Below, one piece after another: positions 45,842 through 56,871 of a DNA stretch of 64,000 bases. The notes under the pieces are model-generated. The model saw nothing but the letters and a program-made list of their open reading frames with translations. It was not told the DNA's origin and did not search any database. The stretch is from Hydrangea macrophylla. Lineage: Eukaryota > Streptophyta > Magnoliopsida > Cornales > Hydrangeaceae. Made by a program: the position numbers and the translations under genes. Position 1 is the first letter of the stretch. Every line of letters begins with the position of its first letter. The stretch spans positions 28,780,637-28,844,636 of the forward strand of contig CM066994.1 of NCBI GenBank assembly GCA_033977485.1, in the 5' to 3' direction.

Positions 45842-45866
45842 CCCCCCCCCCCCCCCCCCCCCCCCC
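45842..45866 (+). repeat. C25 homopolymer in copia LTR
   Basis: Twenty-five consecutive C bases. The first LTR has CACCCCCTC (five C bases) at the same place, so the tract expanded in this copy or reflects an assembly artefact. Confidence 0.9.
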
Positions 45867-45896
45867 TCTCAAAGGTTTCCATTTCGAGCCAACAAT

Positions 45897-45908
45897 TGGT
45901 ATCAGAGC
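45897..45908 (+). other. Copia primer binding site (second interior)
   Basis: TGGTATCAGAGC, the same as at 39782 and in the same position relative to the LTR end. Confidence 0.93.
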
Positions 45909-45959
45909 CTCAGCTCTTCTATTTTCAAAAAATTTTAAAATCTAGAGTTAAGATCCCTG

Positions 45960-46737
45960 GAAACTACATTTTTTGAAAAAGGTTATTGCATAAACACTCC
46001 TCCATCATTGAGTAAACATAAGTATGATCATTGGAAGAGGAGAATGGAAATTTATTTTCTTTCACTTGACTACAGTCTTTGGAGTATTCTCAAAAATGGT
46101 TTTTCTCCTACACAAAGATTGAATAGAATGAGAGTGATCAAAATAAAGCTCTATTAAATCTTAGGGCAATGAAAATTCTATATGATGCTTTAGATCATAT
46201 CACATATAATAGAATTCATTCATGCTCTAACGCTAATGAAATTTGGCTATCTCTTGAAACTATGCAAAATTCTACTAACCAAATTTTTGAAGAAAACAAT
46301 GTTGATGAAGTTGTAGAAGAAATTAAAGGTCGAGATCATCAATAAAGAGAAAAAGAGTCACAAGTGAGAGAAATTCGAGAAGATAATCTTTGTCTGGAAA
46401 AAAGCTATGTGTGCCTATTTGCCAATAAAGAAGATGAGGAAAAGAAGAAAAAGGCAATCAAGGTCACTTGGGATGACTCAGATAGTGACTCATCCGATGA
46501 TGACTCAAGCATCCAAGAAGTAGCTCTAGCAAATAAGGTAAATTCTAAACCAACCTCAATTATTCAATCTCATGATTATTATGAACTTCAAAGTGCATTT
46601 GAGGAGTTACATGAGAAATTGGAAAATTTGAGAATCCAATATATTTCTCTTAAAAATAACTTTTCAATGCTTTCAAATGAGTTAAATATTTTGAAATCCC
46701 AAAATGAATCTTTGAAGATTGAAAATGAAAAATATGT
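45960..46737 (+). pseudogene. Copia gag remnant, second interior, 5' part
   Basis: It is a near copy of 39842-40157 joined to 41793-42237, showing the site without the Athila-like fragment. The frame 46364-46771 has Y-V-C-L-F-A-N-K-E-D, the D-D-S-D-S-D-S-S-D-D-D acidic tract and a helical region, until CACTA-2 begins at 46738. An upstream stop and frameshifts near 46110-46350 break it. Confidence 0.8.
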
Positions 46738-49700
46738 CACTACACCACCATATGGCCTCATTACTAACTGATATTTCTGTTGGGAAAAGTATTTCTAACG
46801 GAAATATCCGTCAGTATTTTAGCGTTAGTAATATTACTAACGGATTTATTAATGGATATATAGTAAAATTAATTTTTTTAATGGATATATCCGTTAGTAA
46901 ATCAAAAAATTCCTAACGGATATATCCGTTAGAAATCTACTTACTAATGGTTGTTTTCCAACTAATTTCAAAAGATTTATGTTGAATACTAATGGTTTGT
47001 CAACAATTTGTAACAGATATATCTGTTAGTAATTTCCAAAAAAAATTTAAAAAACTACTAGTGGATTTCTAATCCGTTAGAAATATGCATAAATCTAAAA
47101 AATATATATTTATTTATATACTTCCCAATTTTATTTAATTTTTTTACCTAATTAACAAGCATATTAATCTGTACCAAACACATAAAACAACAAGATTAAT
47201 CTATATTCATACCTAACCAACATCTCTATATATACCCAACACAACAAAATAATCCATAATAATCATAACAAATAAAGAGTTCACACATATCTAACTAACA
47301 AGCTCAATTTAACAATAATGTCTTAAATTTAAAGAGTTCTTCCATTCGAGCCTAAACTAACAAACGAGCATCGGGCTATGGAAGAAAAGGGCCAAAATGT
47401 TCAATCCCATGATAATCACACCTTTGTACAGTGTGAGTTGGCTCTTTGGAATTGGAATTACTGTTGACAGGGCTGTGTGGGGTCTACGAACCTGCACAAC
47501 AAAACATCATCATCTACATATCATACAAATATTACATGAATCAAAGCATGCTTCCTTTTTACTTTCTTATCCTTCCTCTGTCAATCTAATTTTTTAACTT
47601 CCCATCTATGGTTGAACCAGCAAATTTGTAGTAGTTAAACTGATAACATCATTTCACATGGTGTTGGAGGCAATAAAACCTAGGAAGAATTATTAATATA
47701 TGTGAAATACTAACAATATTAGATGTGCACCTTGATGGTTGGGCTTGTTTTCTACATGTCATTCTACTACCTCTCCTCTATTACCAAGCGAATGTTCCTT
47801 TTTTAGTTTCATTCACTATAACAGTGTACAAACAAAACTGCTCACTCTGTGTGTGTGTGAGAGATAGAGAGAAAAAAATTAGCTACCAAGAATACCTACG
47901 TCTTTCCTTGAAACCTAAAAATTCTACACAATCAATGAGTAATAAGAAACAAATGGAAGCAAACAAAAAAACAATGGAACCCACATCGTAAGCAAACACC
48001 AAAATTGTACCTCAGACGGAGTGAATAGAACACAAGGTTGATCAGTTATGCTCGACAATGATGCTTCCTGGCAAATGAAATATCCTTAGCCAACAAAATG
48101 ATCCATCCAATAAAAAACACAATGAGTGTAGTGCATGTCATCAGATTATGATTTTTGTATGTAACAAACAAACAAAAATGAAACAAAGTGAAGAACCCAA
48201 ACTCCAGAAACTATGTCCACCAGGGAAATTGTTACTATAATCTCTAAAAAAACACACAATGGAGTGGAAGACCCATGTGTAAAAAACTTTGAAAAGTCAA
48301 CATATGTAATCAATTACATCCCTAAAACCCATCTCTTACATGTAGGTCCTTTGGCTTGAAACATACTCATTACTTTCTTAGAATCTCTAAAAGAGTACAA
48401 TAATGCAATGTCCAAAAAAAAAATAGATGCTGAATTTATTAGGAAAATTCTATTTTCAAATCAATGTCAATATCTTTGAAAGTAACTTCTATATGTTTGT
48501 CCAGCTTGGTCATGTGGAGACATTTTCTTGCTTCTGTAGTATTTTATTTATGTATATATATATATATAATATCATATAGACACAACATTTATATTGCAGA
48601 TTTAGACTGAAAACTGCCTCTTTTTTTTTTTTTGCTAAACAGTCCAAAAACTACTTGTACGATTGTCACTGGTCCCACACCAAGAATTGGGACCAATCCT
48701 AAACTAGTATATTATTTAGTGCTAAAAAGGGGATTCGGATTATTTTTTTCCCCTGTAAAAAATATATAAAAAAATCACATGCTTAGAATGAAGTTAGTTG
48801 TTTGTAACTTGGGTATTCATGAAAGGTCAAGACAAGGATATGATAAAGACTGAAAACTACCTCTTTTTTTCTTGTATTTAGCATATGTTAATGGCCAAAG
48901 AAAAGGACAAATAATGGAGAAGAAATTCGGCATGGGAGATAGCATAGCTAGAGAGAGTATCATGTTTGAAGTATCACAAAAGTCTTTCCCTAAGTTGGAC
49001 ATTGAAGGTGAACTAAAGATGGTTTTAGATGCAAAAGAAGCTTTGGGATCCAAGAAATGAAAGAGTTGGGTCTAGAGAGGTGAAGTTGTTTCTACTTTCT
49101 TTCTTTGGAGGGTTACTTACACTTTTGCACCTTTGTAGCTTACACTCGATATATGGTAGTACTTGTCCCCTTAGTTTAAAAGTTGACATATCAGATTCCT
49201 TTTTTTTTTTTTGAAGGACCATATTAGATTCTAAAATCTCTATTTTGTATCAATTTGCACCTTTCGTTAAGTCAAATTTTAATAAATTTTGACTTTCTTG
49301 GGAGAATTGTGGTCAAAATTTAGACACTGTGCAAGCTGACAGAAACTATAAACTTCATGTTCTAATGTATATCACATTTTAAACTATAGGGAAGCAAAGT
49401 GACATCAAATGTAAATTACTAGGATGCAAATTAAACTGTATGTCCTGTCAACCCAAACAAAGATTCTAAACAAAATTAGTATTAATTCAAATGTGAAGAA
49501 AATTCCAATATTGAATTGATCAGGGCAAGTAAACACGGATGGCAAAATACCTATGTATTCACCATAGCTATGGGAGAAATGTTAGTTGATGATATGAAGG
49601 AACAAATTCCTGTAGTCATAATCGACCCAATGTAATTGAGAGCACTTACAGTGATCCATTCCCTGGATGAATAGAAGGAAATAGGTAATTTTATTGTACT

Positions 49701-50727
49701 CATATATCTCCAAGTAATATAATTGTGGTATAATCAGGATCAAACTTATTCCTTCACACCAAGACTCAAAATCCCTAAGTAATTTCTTTGGTTATTTTCT
49801 TTCCTTTTCCTTTATTTTTCTCACTCAAAATTGTTTGAATCAAACTTATCGGGAGATGAGAAGAAGACCTAACTTAGGTCTAGGGTTTAATTGGCAAAAA
49901 TCCAGTACAAAGTACCATAATCACACACTCCTAGGTTCAAGTGAATAAATTGAAAAATAGATCAATAGCATTCTCTTACAAGTATTAACCAACTTTCTAT
50001 AGTTAAATATCCAAATTGGAAATTGGGGCATGGAGTGTAAAAGTCTGAGGAGAGCTATAGTTGACACTACAAGTTCCCTTACTTCTTTCTGGCTCACAAG
50101 CGTCTATGTCACATAAATGTGTCTCTGTACCTTGATGACAACCTCTAAATGTCAACTAAGCTGGGTATTTGCTACAAGTTATAGAAGACAAAGTGGATCA
50201 ACCAATAAAACAATCAAACAAGAAGAATTCTTCAAAATTTTAGTTAAAATGGATGGTAAGTTTCAAAATTAATCATAACATTCATAACACCCTGGATGAC
50301 CAACCAAAGATCAAATATACAACATTATCTCATTTCTGATATGATCTCAGAATTCTAATAAGTTTTGAACTTACTGTAACCGAAAACAAATTACTAGAAA
50401 CATGTAAGTAACTGAATCGAAAACAGAAAGAATGAAAAGACTAACAGTGTTGCCAAGTGTTTCCAGCGAGATACTCAACTTTCTTTGTTTCTTCTCCAAC
50501 CTTCTTTCCCCACCTCCCCAGCACATCTCGAACATTAACCATCGTATCTAACAAAAATTATAAGGTAAATTCCTTTTTAACTCTTTTTCTGAATTGACAA
50601 TCTCCTATGATATATCCCGATCAAATTAATTACTCCATACGAAAAGTTTAAACGCACACACAAAGAGAACAATACAGGAACCTTTAGGTGGAAACCTAAG
50701 TTAGAAGAAGAAGAAGGGGGGGGAAAA

Positions 50728-50761
<34 letters not shown>

Positions 50762-51257
50762 GGGGGAAGAACTTAAGTTAGATCTAGGGCTAGAATATGA
50801 TGAGGAAAAGAAGAAGAAGAAGGAGGAAGGAGGAAAAAGAGTAGTGTACCTATGGAGCTCGGCGGCAGCAGTGGGGGAGCTCGGCGGCGCTGAAGAAGAG
50901 AGAGACCCCGATGGTTTTCTCTCTTTCTCTCTCTCCTATCTCTATCTCTGTGTGAAGAGAGGGACCCTGATGGTTTTGTTTTGTTTTTTTTTTTTTTTTT
51001 TTTTTTGTTTTTTTTATCTAAAAGAATTGATTTCATTTATTTATTTATTTTCATATCAAATTTCTAACGGTTATATCCATTACTAATATTTATACAACCG
51101 TTAGAAAACTTAATTATATCAAAATAATTAAAGTAAATCACATTACTAACGCTTTTTAATGATTTCTAACGAATATATCCGTTAGTAATTACTAACGGAA
51201 AAAACCGTTAGAAAGCATTAATTCTTCCCGTTAGAAGTTGGCCCATGTGGTGTAGTG
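46738..51257. mobile_element. CACTA-2, non-autonomous, 4.5 kb
   Basis: It begins CACTACACCACCATATGGCC and ends GGCCCATGTGGTGTAGTG, with TGT duplicated at 46735-46737 and 51258-51260. Both ends are rich in the palindrome AACGGATATATCCGTT and its shorter forms (46790-47080 and 51060-51230), which are likely subterminal transposase sites. The interior from about 47100 to 50700 is AT rich and shows no transposase or captured gene that I can recognise. Microsatellites and poly-T runs are present. It is distinct from CACTA-1 in ends and subterminal motif. Confidence 0.93.
50728..50760 (+). repeat. G33 homopolymer
   Basis: Thirty-three G bases follow G8-A4 and are followed by T-G5, inside CACTA-2. 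It can fold as a G-quadruplex and is also a classic place for sequencing error. Confidence 0.9.
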
Positions 51258-51730
51258 TGTTTCAAGAGCACAATCTTCAAATGAGCTTGAAAAAGAAAAT
51301 TTGAAGTTAAAAAGGCAATTGGATGATTTAAAATCTCAAAATGAAATTTTGAGAAAAGACAAACTTGTTTCAACCAATTAAACTTCGAGTGAATCTCTTG
51401 AAAAATAAAAGGTTGAATTGAGAAAGGAAGTGGATGATTTGACAAAAATACTTGGCAAAATTCGCACAAGTTGAACAAATTTGAATATGCTTTTGGAAAA
51501 GCAAAAAATGTGTTTTTGACAAAGCCGTTTGGGATTTACCCATACAAGGAAAAGAAGTAAAAAAGCTTCTTTGTAAAGTCTACTCCTTCTACTTCAAATT
51601 CTCAAAATTCTCACACGAATTTCTTTATTAAGGAATCTATCTTAAATGAGACCCTCCCCTATGTAACTTCTCATTATTGCATGAAAAAGGGGCATGTTAA
51701 TTATAAATGTTCATTTTGAAAGAAAATTAA
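51258..51730 (+). pseudogene. Copia gag remnant, second interior, 3' part
   Basis: It resumes the gag sequence exactly where 46737 stopped and reaches the zinc-knuckle region at about 51670-51715. One cysteine of the knuckle is replaced by serine, and a TGA follows soon after. Several frameshifts and stops precede it. Confidence 0.8.
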
Positions 51731-52303
51731 CATGGTTTGGGTTATGACGGGATCCTTTCTACCTCCTTGGCAAATGTTGCATCCAAGAGGCGCTTGAACA
51801 ATGATAAAATCTTTTACCTTAAGCCTTGTAGAAGTAGGTTAGATTAATTTGTTTTGATTGTGAAATCATGTTGGCTTTTCGATTGACATGTTGTTTTGAT
51901 GTTCATAGTAATTCCATCCTCCTAAGGAGATAATGCAAAATTTTGATCTCAAATTGGTATTTGTTCATATATGCATATGTTGAGGGAGAACATATTACTA
52001 TATGTTCACTTTATTTGATTTTGTATCTTATTGAGGATGAACTTTTAGTTCAAATCCCCAATCTTTTTGTTATTGTTAAAAATGGGGAAATTGATAAAGA
52101 TGTAAAAATTGGGATAATGATAGGATAGAGATCTTTAAAAATAAAGGGAAAATGATAATAGAGATTTTTAGAAAGTTATCAATCTTGGAGTCATGTTTTG
52201 TATATCTTGTTACTTTGAATGATAACATGAAAATGACTCTTATTGTGCTCTTAATTGCTATGTCTCTATTGAATGCTTTGACATCATCAAAAAGGGGGGA
52301 AAT
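51731..52303 (+). other. 3' non-coding end of second copia interior
   Basis: It matches 42721-43212 with a short extra stretch near 51835-51900. It ends in AAAAAGGGGGGAAAT, a good polypurine tract, at the LTR border. Confidence 0.75.
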
Positions 52304-53287
52304 TGGTAGCCTTGAATTTCTTTAAGGTATTATTTATGTTTTTTTTGATGATAACAAATCTATTGATAATAGCATGTTTGTAATTGTTCTATTCTAAACT
52401 ATTATCAAGTCATTTTTATTGTGCTAATCTCTTGAATTATGAGCTTTAAATTTTCTAACTTTGTTTGAGATCATGAGATAGTATATGGTGAAGCCCAAGA
52501 GTGATTGAGCTCAACAAGGATCAAGCTTGAAGACTTGACAATTTTTCATCCTTGGTTGAAGAGTAGGATTTACTTGTAAGCATCTTGATCAGTCACTCAT
52601 AGAGGCTCAAGTAATTTAATTAGACTTTAGGATCCTTGCTCTCATACTTTAAATCTTTCAAAGACCTAAACATACTTAGACTACTCAATTAAATTCATTT
52701 CACAAAAGTTTCATTACCCTTTGCAGATGGGTCATCTTTAAAGGAAAACCTAATCTAATTGGTAAGGAACTAGATGTTGATTTTTATATGGTTGAAAAGG
52801 TAATTGAATCTAGTTTATGAATCTTCAAACGGATCACAAAAATGAGTTTTAGTAAAGAGGTGCCAGTCTGCGAAAAACAGGAAAAACCAGTCGACTGAAA
52901 TATTTCATATCTAGTCGATCAGAGGTAATGTTTAGTCTACTGAAAGTACTATTCAGTCGACTGGATTTCACACAGAATGTCTCTTCTCTGTTATCAACTT
53001 CTAGTCGACCGAACCTTCAATTCAGTCGACTGAATTATGCAGAACTGCACAACGACTAGCTAGCTTTTAAACTCCCTAAAAATTGTTTTTACATCCCCCC
53101 AACCACTCACGGCTATAATCTTTCAAAAGCTATATGTAGGGATGTTTTGAAAGGTTATACACAACAAGAAAATTAAAGGAAAATCATTCAAACATCTTGT
53201 TTAATCATCATTCTTATTTGAGCCCTAGTTTGAGTGAAAAATCAATTTGTTCTTGATTTCAATTGTAATTCTTGAGAGAGCAAATAG
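52304..53287 (+). repeat. Third copia LTR, 3' truncated
   Basis: It begins TGGTAGCCTTGAATTTC after the purine tract and matches the other LTRs up to GAGAGAGCAA. About 500 bp of LTR end are missing. The CAGTCGACTG palindromes are present at 52885-53035. Confidence 0.85.
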
Positions 53288-53295
53288 TCTTCATG

Positions 53296-53512
53296 GAGGC
53301 TTCTTCATCTCTCGTACCATAACCCTGAACTGAGTTCTTTAGTAATGAAGGGCCGGTATCCTTTATCTATTTGGGTGAGTCAAATTGGTTTTCTTGGTTC
53401 CCTAAAAGAACAAGTGGCGACTCTGTATCTTTTTTTCGCAAGACTAGTTGAAAATAAAAGAATTTCAAAATGCCCCTCCTTTCCAAAAAAGGGTGGAACC
53501 GAGTGTCCACAG
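53296..53512 (+). mobile_element. Diverged Tat LTR end, plus strand
   Basis: This matches the reverse complement of the first Tat LTR near 14650-14880. It includes CTCTCGTACCA, ATGAAGGGCCGGT, TTGGGTGAGTCAA and AAGTGGCGACTCTGTATC, and ends near TGTCCACA. No primer site follows, so it is a truncated or solo remnant of a third Tat copy. Confidence 0.8.
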
Positions 53513-54434
53513 AGGGTGATTACATTTTTCCAATTGGAATTGTTATAGATTTATTTTTTTGCTTGATGATTAGCCTTCAATTCGTCAAGAGTCTTGTGGC
53601 TCAATTTACAAAGTTGAAGAAATCTCGGCAAGGTGGGGATAGTTGGAATTTGTGGCTTCAATTTGAAAATTTTGAAAAAGAAGAAGAAATTAATCAATTG
53701 GATGCATTGTCGCCCAACAATCCTCTCCGGCAAGCCCTCGTTCGAGCGAGCTTCAGTGTAAGCACCTAGCGAGAATTGGAGTATGACTTTCTTAAATCTC
53801 ACTCAACAAGGTGTCCGCCTCGAGAGAGCTCCGCCCAAGCGGTCTACTCGGGCGAGCACAAGATTTTATGGCAACAAGATTAGGAAAGTTGTATACGATT
53901 TTGGATTCCTAATTTATTTTTGGAAGCAAATCCTTTGCGACGATTTTGGGTCATTGGGAGTAACTTATACCTTTTGCAGTAAAGAGGTTTATTATTCAAT
54001 GGAGAACCTTAGGGTTCATTTGGTTTGCTAGCCTTGTAGAGTGATTTTGTGAGGCTTTGTTTGAGAGATCAAATCTGTTTGTTTATGAGTACTTTGAGAA
54101 ACTTTTGTGAGGGTTGTTAACTCTCTTTGGCACATTATAATCATTTGCTTGAATTAGTAGAATTGTTCATTAGCTCCGGTGTGTAGAAGTAGGCATAATT
54201 GGCCGAACTACACGTGAAATCTTGTATATTGTATTTGTTTTGTATGGAAATCGCTTCTGTGGCACAAACATATAGAACTGTCTATAGGTATCGTTCATCT
54301 GCAGATTACTCTCATTTTCTTGTTGCTGAGTGAAATTCCTTTTTGAGTCCTAGTTCAAAGAAGGTATTAAATAAGACAATAGAGTTTGAAAAATCTGATC
54401 CATCTTTTAATGGTACAAGTATGTAAATATGTAC
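53513..54434. other. Unassigned region after Tat LTR fragment
   Basis: A plus-strand frame to 53769 (K-S-R-Q-G-G-D-S-W-N-L-W) is not recognised. Near 54180-54220, GTAGAAGTAGGCATAATTGG then CCGAACTACACG resembles the leader block of copia LTRs. I see no firm gene. Confidence 0.35.
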
Positions 54435-55040
54435 ACTAGCGTTGGTCCGTGCTATGCACAGGTACTATTGAATTTTTTTAAATCTGCAAATACCAACTTA
54501 GGAATTCTTGTAAAAAAAATTTGAAAAATAGGATATATGGTGGGGAGAGTTGGTTACAATGAGGGAAGTTATTGTAAAATTGTAGGATGGCATGCTCTTT
54601 TTTTAATCTTTTTTGGTTAATTTCAATTCTTATATGATATTTATATGCAGTTGTATACATATAGATAACACTATTATATGGCAGCCATGTGGCATCCCAA
54701 TTACATGGGGAGTGCCACATGACACATTCATTGTTACAGATATACTAGCGTTGGTGTCATTGATTTTTTTTTTTTTTTTGGCTAAAATCTGTGTACATAT
54801 CAACTTAGGAATTCTTTAAGAAAAGCATGAAAAATAGGATACATGGCGGGGAGAGTCGGTTACAGTGAGGGAAGTTATTGTAAAATTGTAGGAGGCATGT
54901 TTTTTTATTCTTTTTTTTTTTTTTCCCTTTTCAATGCTTATGATATTTATATTCAATTGTATATATTATATGACAATGCCATGTGGCATCCCAACTACAT
55001 AGAAAGTATCACATGGTACATACATTGCTATATATAGATA
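54435..55040 (+). repeat. Imperfect tandem duplication, about 300 bp per copy
   Basis: The two copies (about 54435-54735 and 54745-55040) share ACTAGCGTTGGT, CAACTTAGGAATTCTT, GGGAGAGT-GGTTACA, GAGGGAAGTTATTGTAAAAT and CATGTGGCATCCCAA in order. Neither copy codes for anything recognisable. Confidence 0.8.
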
Positions 55041-55308
55041 AATAGATATATACTACATGTTTCTTTTGTGGCCTTTTATTCCCTTTTTTTTGTTTTTTGT
55101 TTTTGTTTTTGTTTTTTTTGTTTTTTTTTTTTTTTTGAGTGAGAAGTTCCAACTTGTAATGCTAGAACTGTGATTGTATGAACGACCACGAAATTCTATT
55201 AGCACAAGGAGTGGTAGCTCATGAAAACAGTGCTCTCTTGAATTTGTTTTGCTTAAGGTCCTGTTTGGTTCATAATGGATCTAGTGAGGGAACAAAGGAA
55301 AGAAAATA
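55041..55308. other. Poly-T rich spacer
   Basis: Bases 55080-55136 are almost all T with scattered G. No gene is seen. Confidence 0.6.
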
Positions 55309-55485
55309 CTTTTGCTCACCCAAAATTTGGTACACCAATGCTCACCCAAGCATCCCATTGGCCAATGCAGTGGGGCCCAGGATTAAACAATATTAAACAA
55401 CATTTGTTTAATCCTGGGCCCTACTGCATTGGCCAATGGGATGCTTGGGTGAGCATTGGTGTACCAAATTTTGGGTGAGCAAAAA
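55309..55485. mobile_element. Near-perfect foldback MITE
   Basis: Two arms of about 80 bp are inverted copies (TTTGCTCACCCAAAATTTGG on the left mirrored by its complement on the right) around a spacer of roughly 20 bp rich in AATATTAAACAA. Only one or two mismatches are visible, so it is young. Target duplication is unclear. Confidence 0.9.
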
Positions 55486-56871
55486 TGCTCTCCAAAGGAA
55501 AATAATAAGAATCAGGCTCAATTAATTTTCGCATGTGAAAAGAAGTGATATTACCAGCCTCCTGGGACGTAGGAATACATTAAGCATAATCTATGCTTCA
55601 CAAATTTGAATTTTAAATTTGGTTTTCAAATGCTTTAGCAGTTGTACTTAGTATCACATAGCTCTACATGAGGTTTAATTAACAAAGTAATTGGGAATTA
55701 AAATTTAGATTCAAATGTGAGAAGCACAGACTTACTCATATATAATCTCTCATGCTTATGAGATACTAAGCTCATCAGCACTGATACATGTTAAATTTTT
55801 TTCTCCCTTTTAAGCTTCAATAAGAGAAGTTATTGTATGATCTGAGATCACAATGTCACATATGGGGTGCGGAACCAAGATGCCTCATTTAACAAATGTC
55901 ACTATCTTCTTTTCTTTTGTCGGTTTAAGCCATGAATTTGTGATAGTGACATTTTTTCGAACATGACATTCTATATTGATCCTAACTACTATTTCAAATA
56001 GGTGACATGGTGGTCCCGAATTACACAATGATTTCTCCTCCGATCCACTCTAGCACACTTAAAGCTTAGTTTGGCCCTTACGTGGCTTTTCAAAAAGAGC
56101 TTATGAAATTTATTACTAAGTTCTTTGATAATTTCATACAAGTGACACACTACTATTCATAAAGACATCATGAAACCAAAAAAGCAATCTTGAGCTTTTA
56201 AAAGCTTCATTCTAGAGCTTTTAAAAGCTCCCTCCAAAAAAGTCCTAAGTTCAATTTTTGCAAAGATCATAAACTAGTTACCAAATGAATTAACATGAAT
56301 TGTGCTTTAAAAAAATAGAAGCACCAAATGGGACCAAACTAAGCCTTAAGAGGCGCATTTAACTTTTGAAATTTCTCTATACATGCAGGCTGCAGCAAAT
56401 AGACTAGTGTGGAAGCATTCATTCACATGTTGCCAAATGGCAAGGGAGCATTAAATGCTACTGGTTAATGACAAAAAAAAATTAAAAAATTGCAACAAGT
56501 TGATTATTGTAACCGCTAACAAAACCACTTCGAATTGTTTTATCCAAAGATGGGGTTTTAATTGCTCCCAAAAATGTTTTATCGAATGGCTGAACCCCTC
56601 TCTCTTCTGAGCATAGTAGAAATTCCCTAAACTTGTAAGAGCAAGTACCAAAATTTCAAGTTCTTATTAATAAATTGCTGCAGGGATTAACATTGGAAAG
56701 ACATTAAAATTTGAAGAGTTAAAGGTAGATTCTTCAATTTTCTTTGAGCACAAATAGCTCTAATATTATCACAGTTTTGAAGCAAACGCATTGAAGAGTC
56801 TTCCAGTACTCTACAGTTTTCTAAACAAAAACATCACAAAAATGAGTACATTACATACATATATTTTATAC
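55486..56871. other. Region downstream of lyase gene
   Basis: Apart from the MITE at 56060-56351 I see no gene. The 3' UTR and poly(A) signals of the minus-strand lyase gene are expected in about 56650-56871. Confidence 0.5.
56060..56351. mobile_element. MITE with CTTAAxGCTTAGTTTGG ends
   Basis: CTTAAAGCTTAGTTTGG on the left is mirrored by CCAAACTAAGCCTTAAG on the right. The ends include TTA on both sides, which would fit a PIF/Harbinger-type 3-bp duplication, but the superfamily is uncertain. Confidence 0.6.

Larger units (their letters stand above)
43213..45894 (+). repeat. Central copia LTR, interrupted by hAT element
   Basis: It is shared by both interiors. It holds CAGTCGACTG palindromes at about 45050-45190, the CCGTGAAGTAGAT...GGCCG leader-like block near 45640-45700, and a run of 25 C bases. 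Without the hAT insertion it is about 1485 bp. Confidence 0.88.
36590..53287 (+). mobile_element. Tandem array of a gag-only copia element (3 LTRs, 2 interiors)
   Basis: The order is LTR (36590-39779, 5' truncated), interior (39780-43212), LTR (43213-45894), interior (45895-52303), LTR (52304-53287, 3' truncated). Each interior begins with the methionine-tRNA-type primer site TGGTATCAGAGC and holds only gag remnants. Removing four large insertions leaves about 1.48-kb LTRs. Sharing one central LTR between two interiors indicates unequal recombination between LTRs, not two independent insertions. Confidence 0.85.

Noticed and set aside
53470..53769. Possible organellar or host gene fragment (K-S-R-Q-G-G-D-S-W-N-L-W)
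   Set aside because: I could not match it to any plastid, mitochondrial or nuclear protein that I know. It is left as unassigned.
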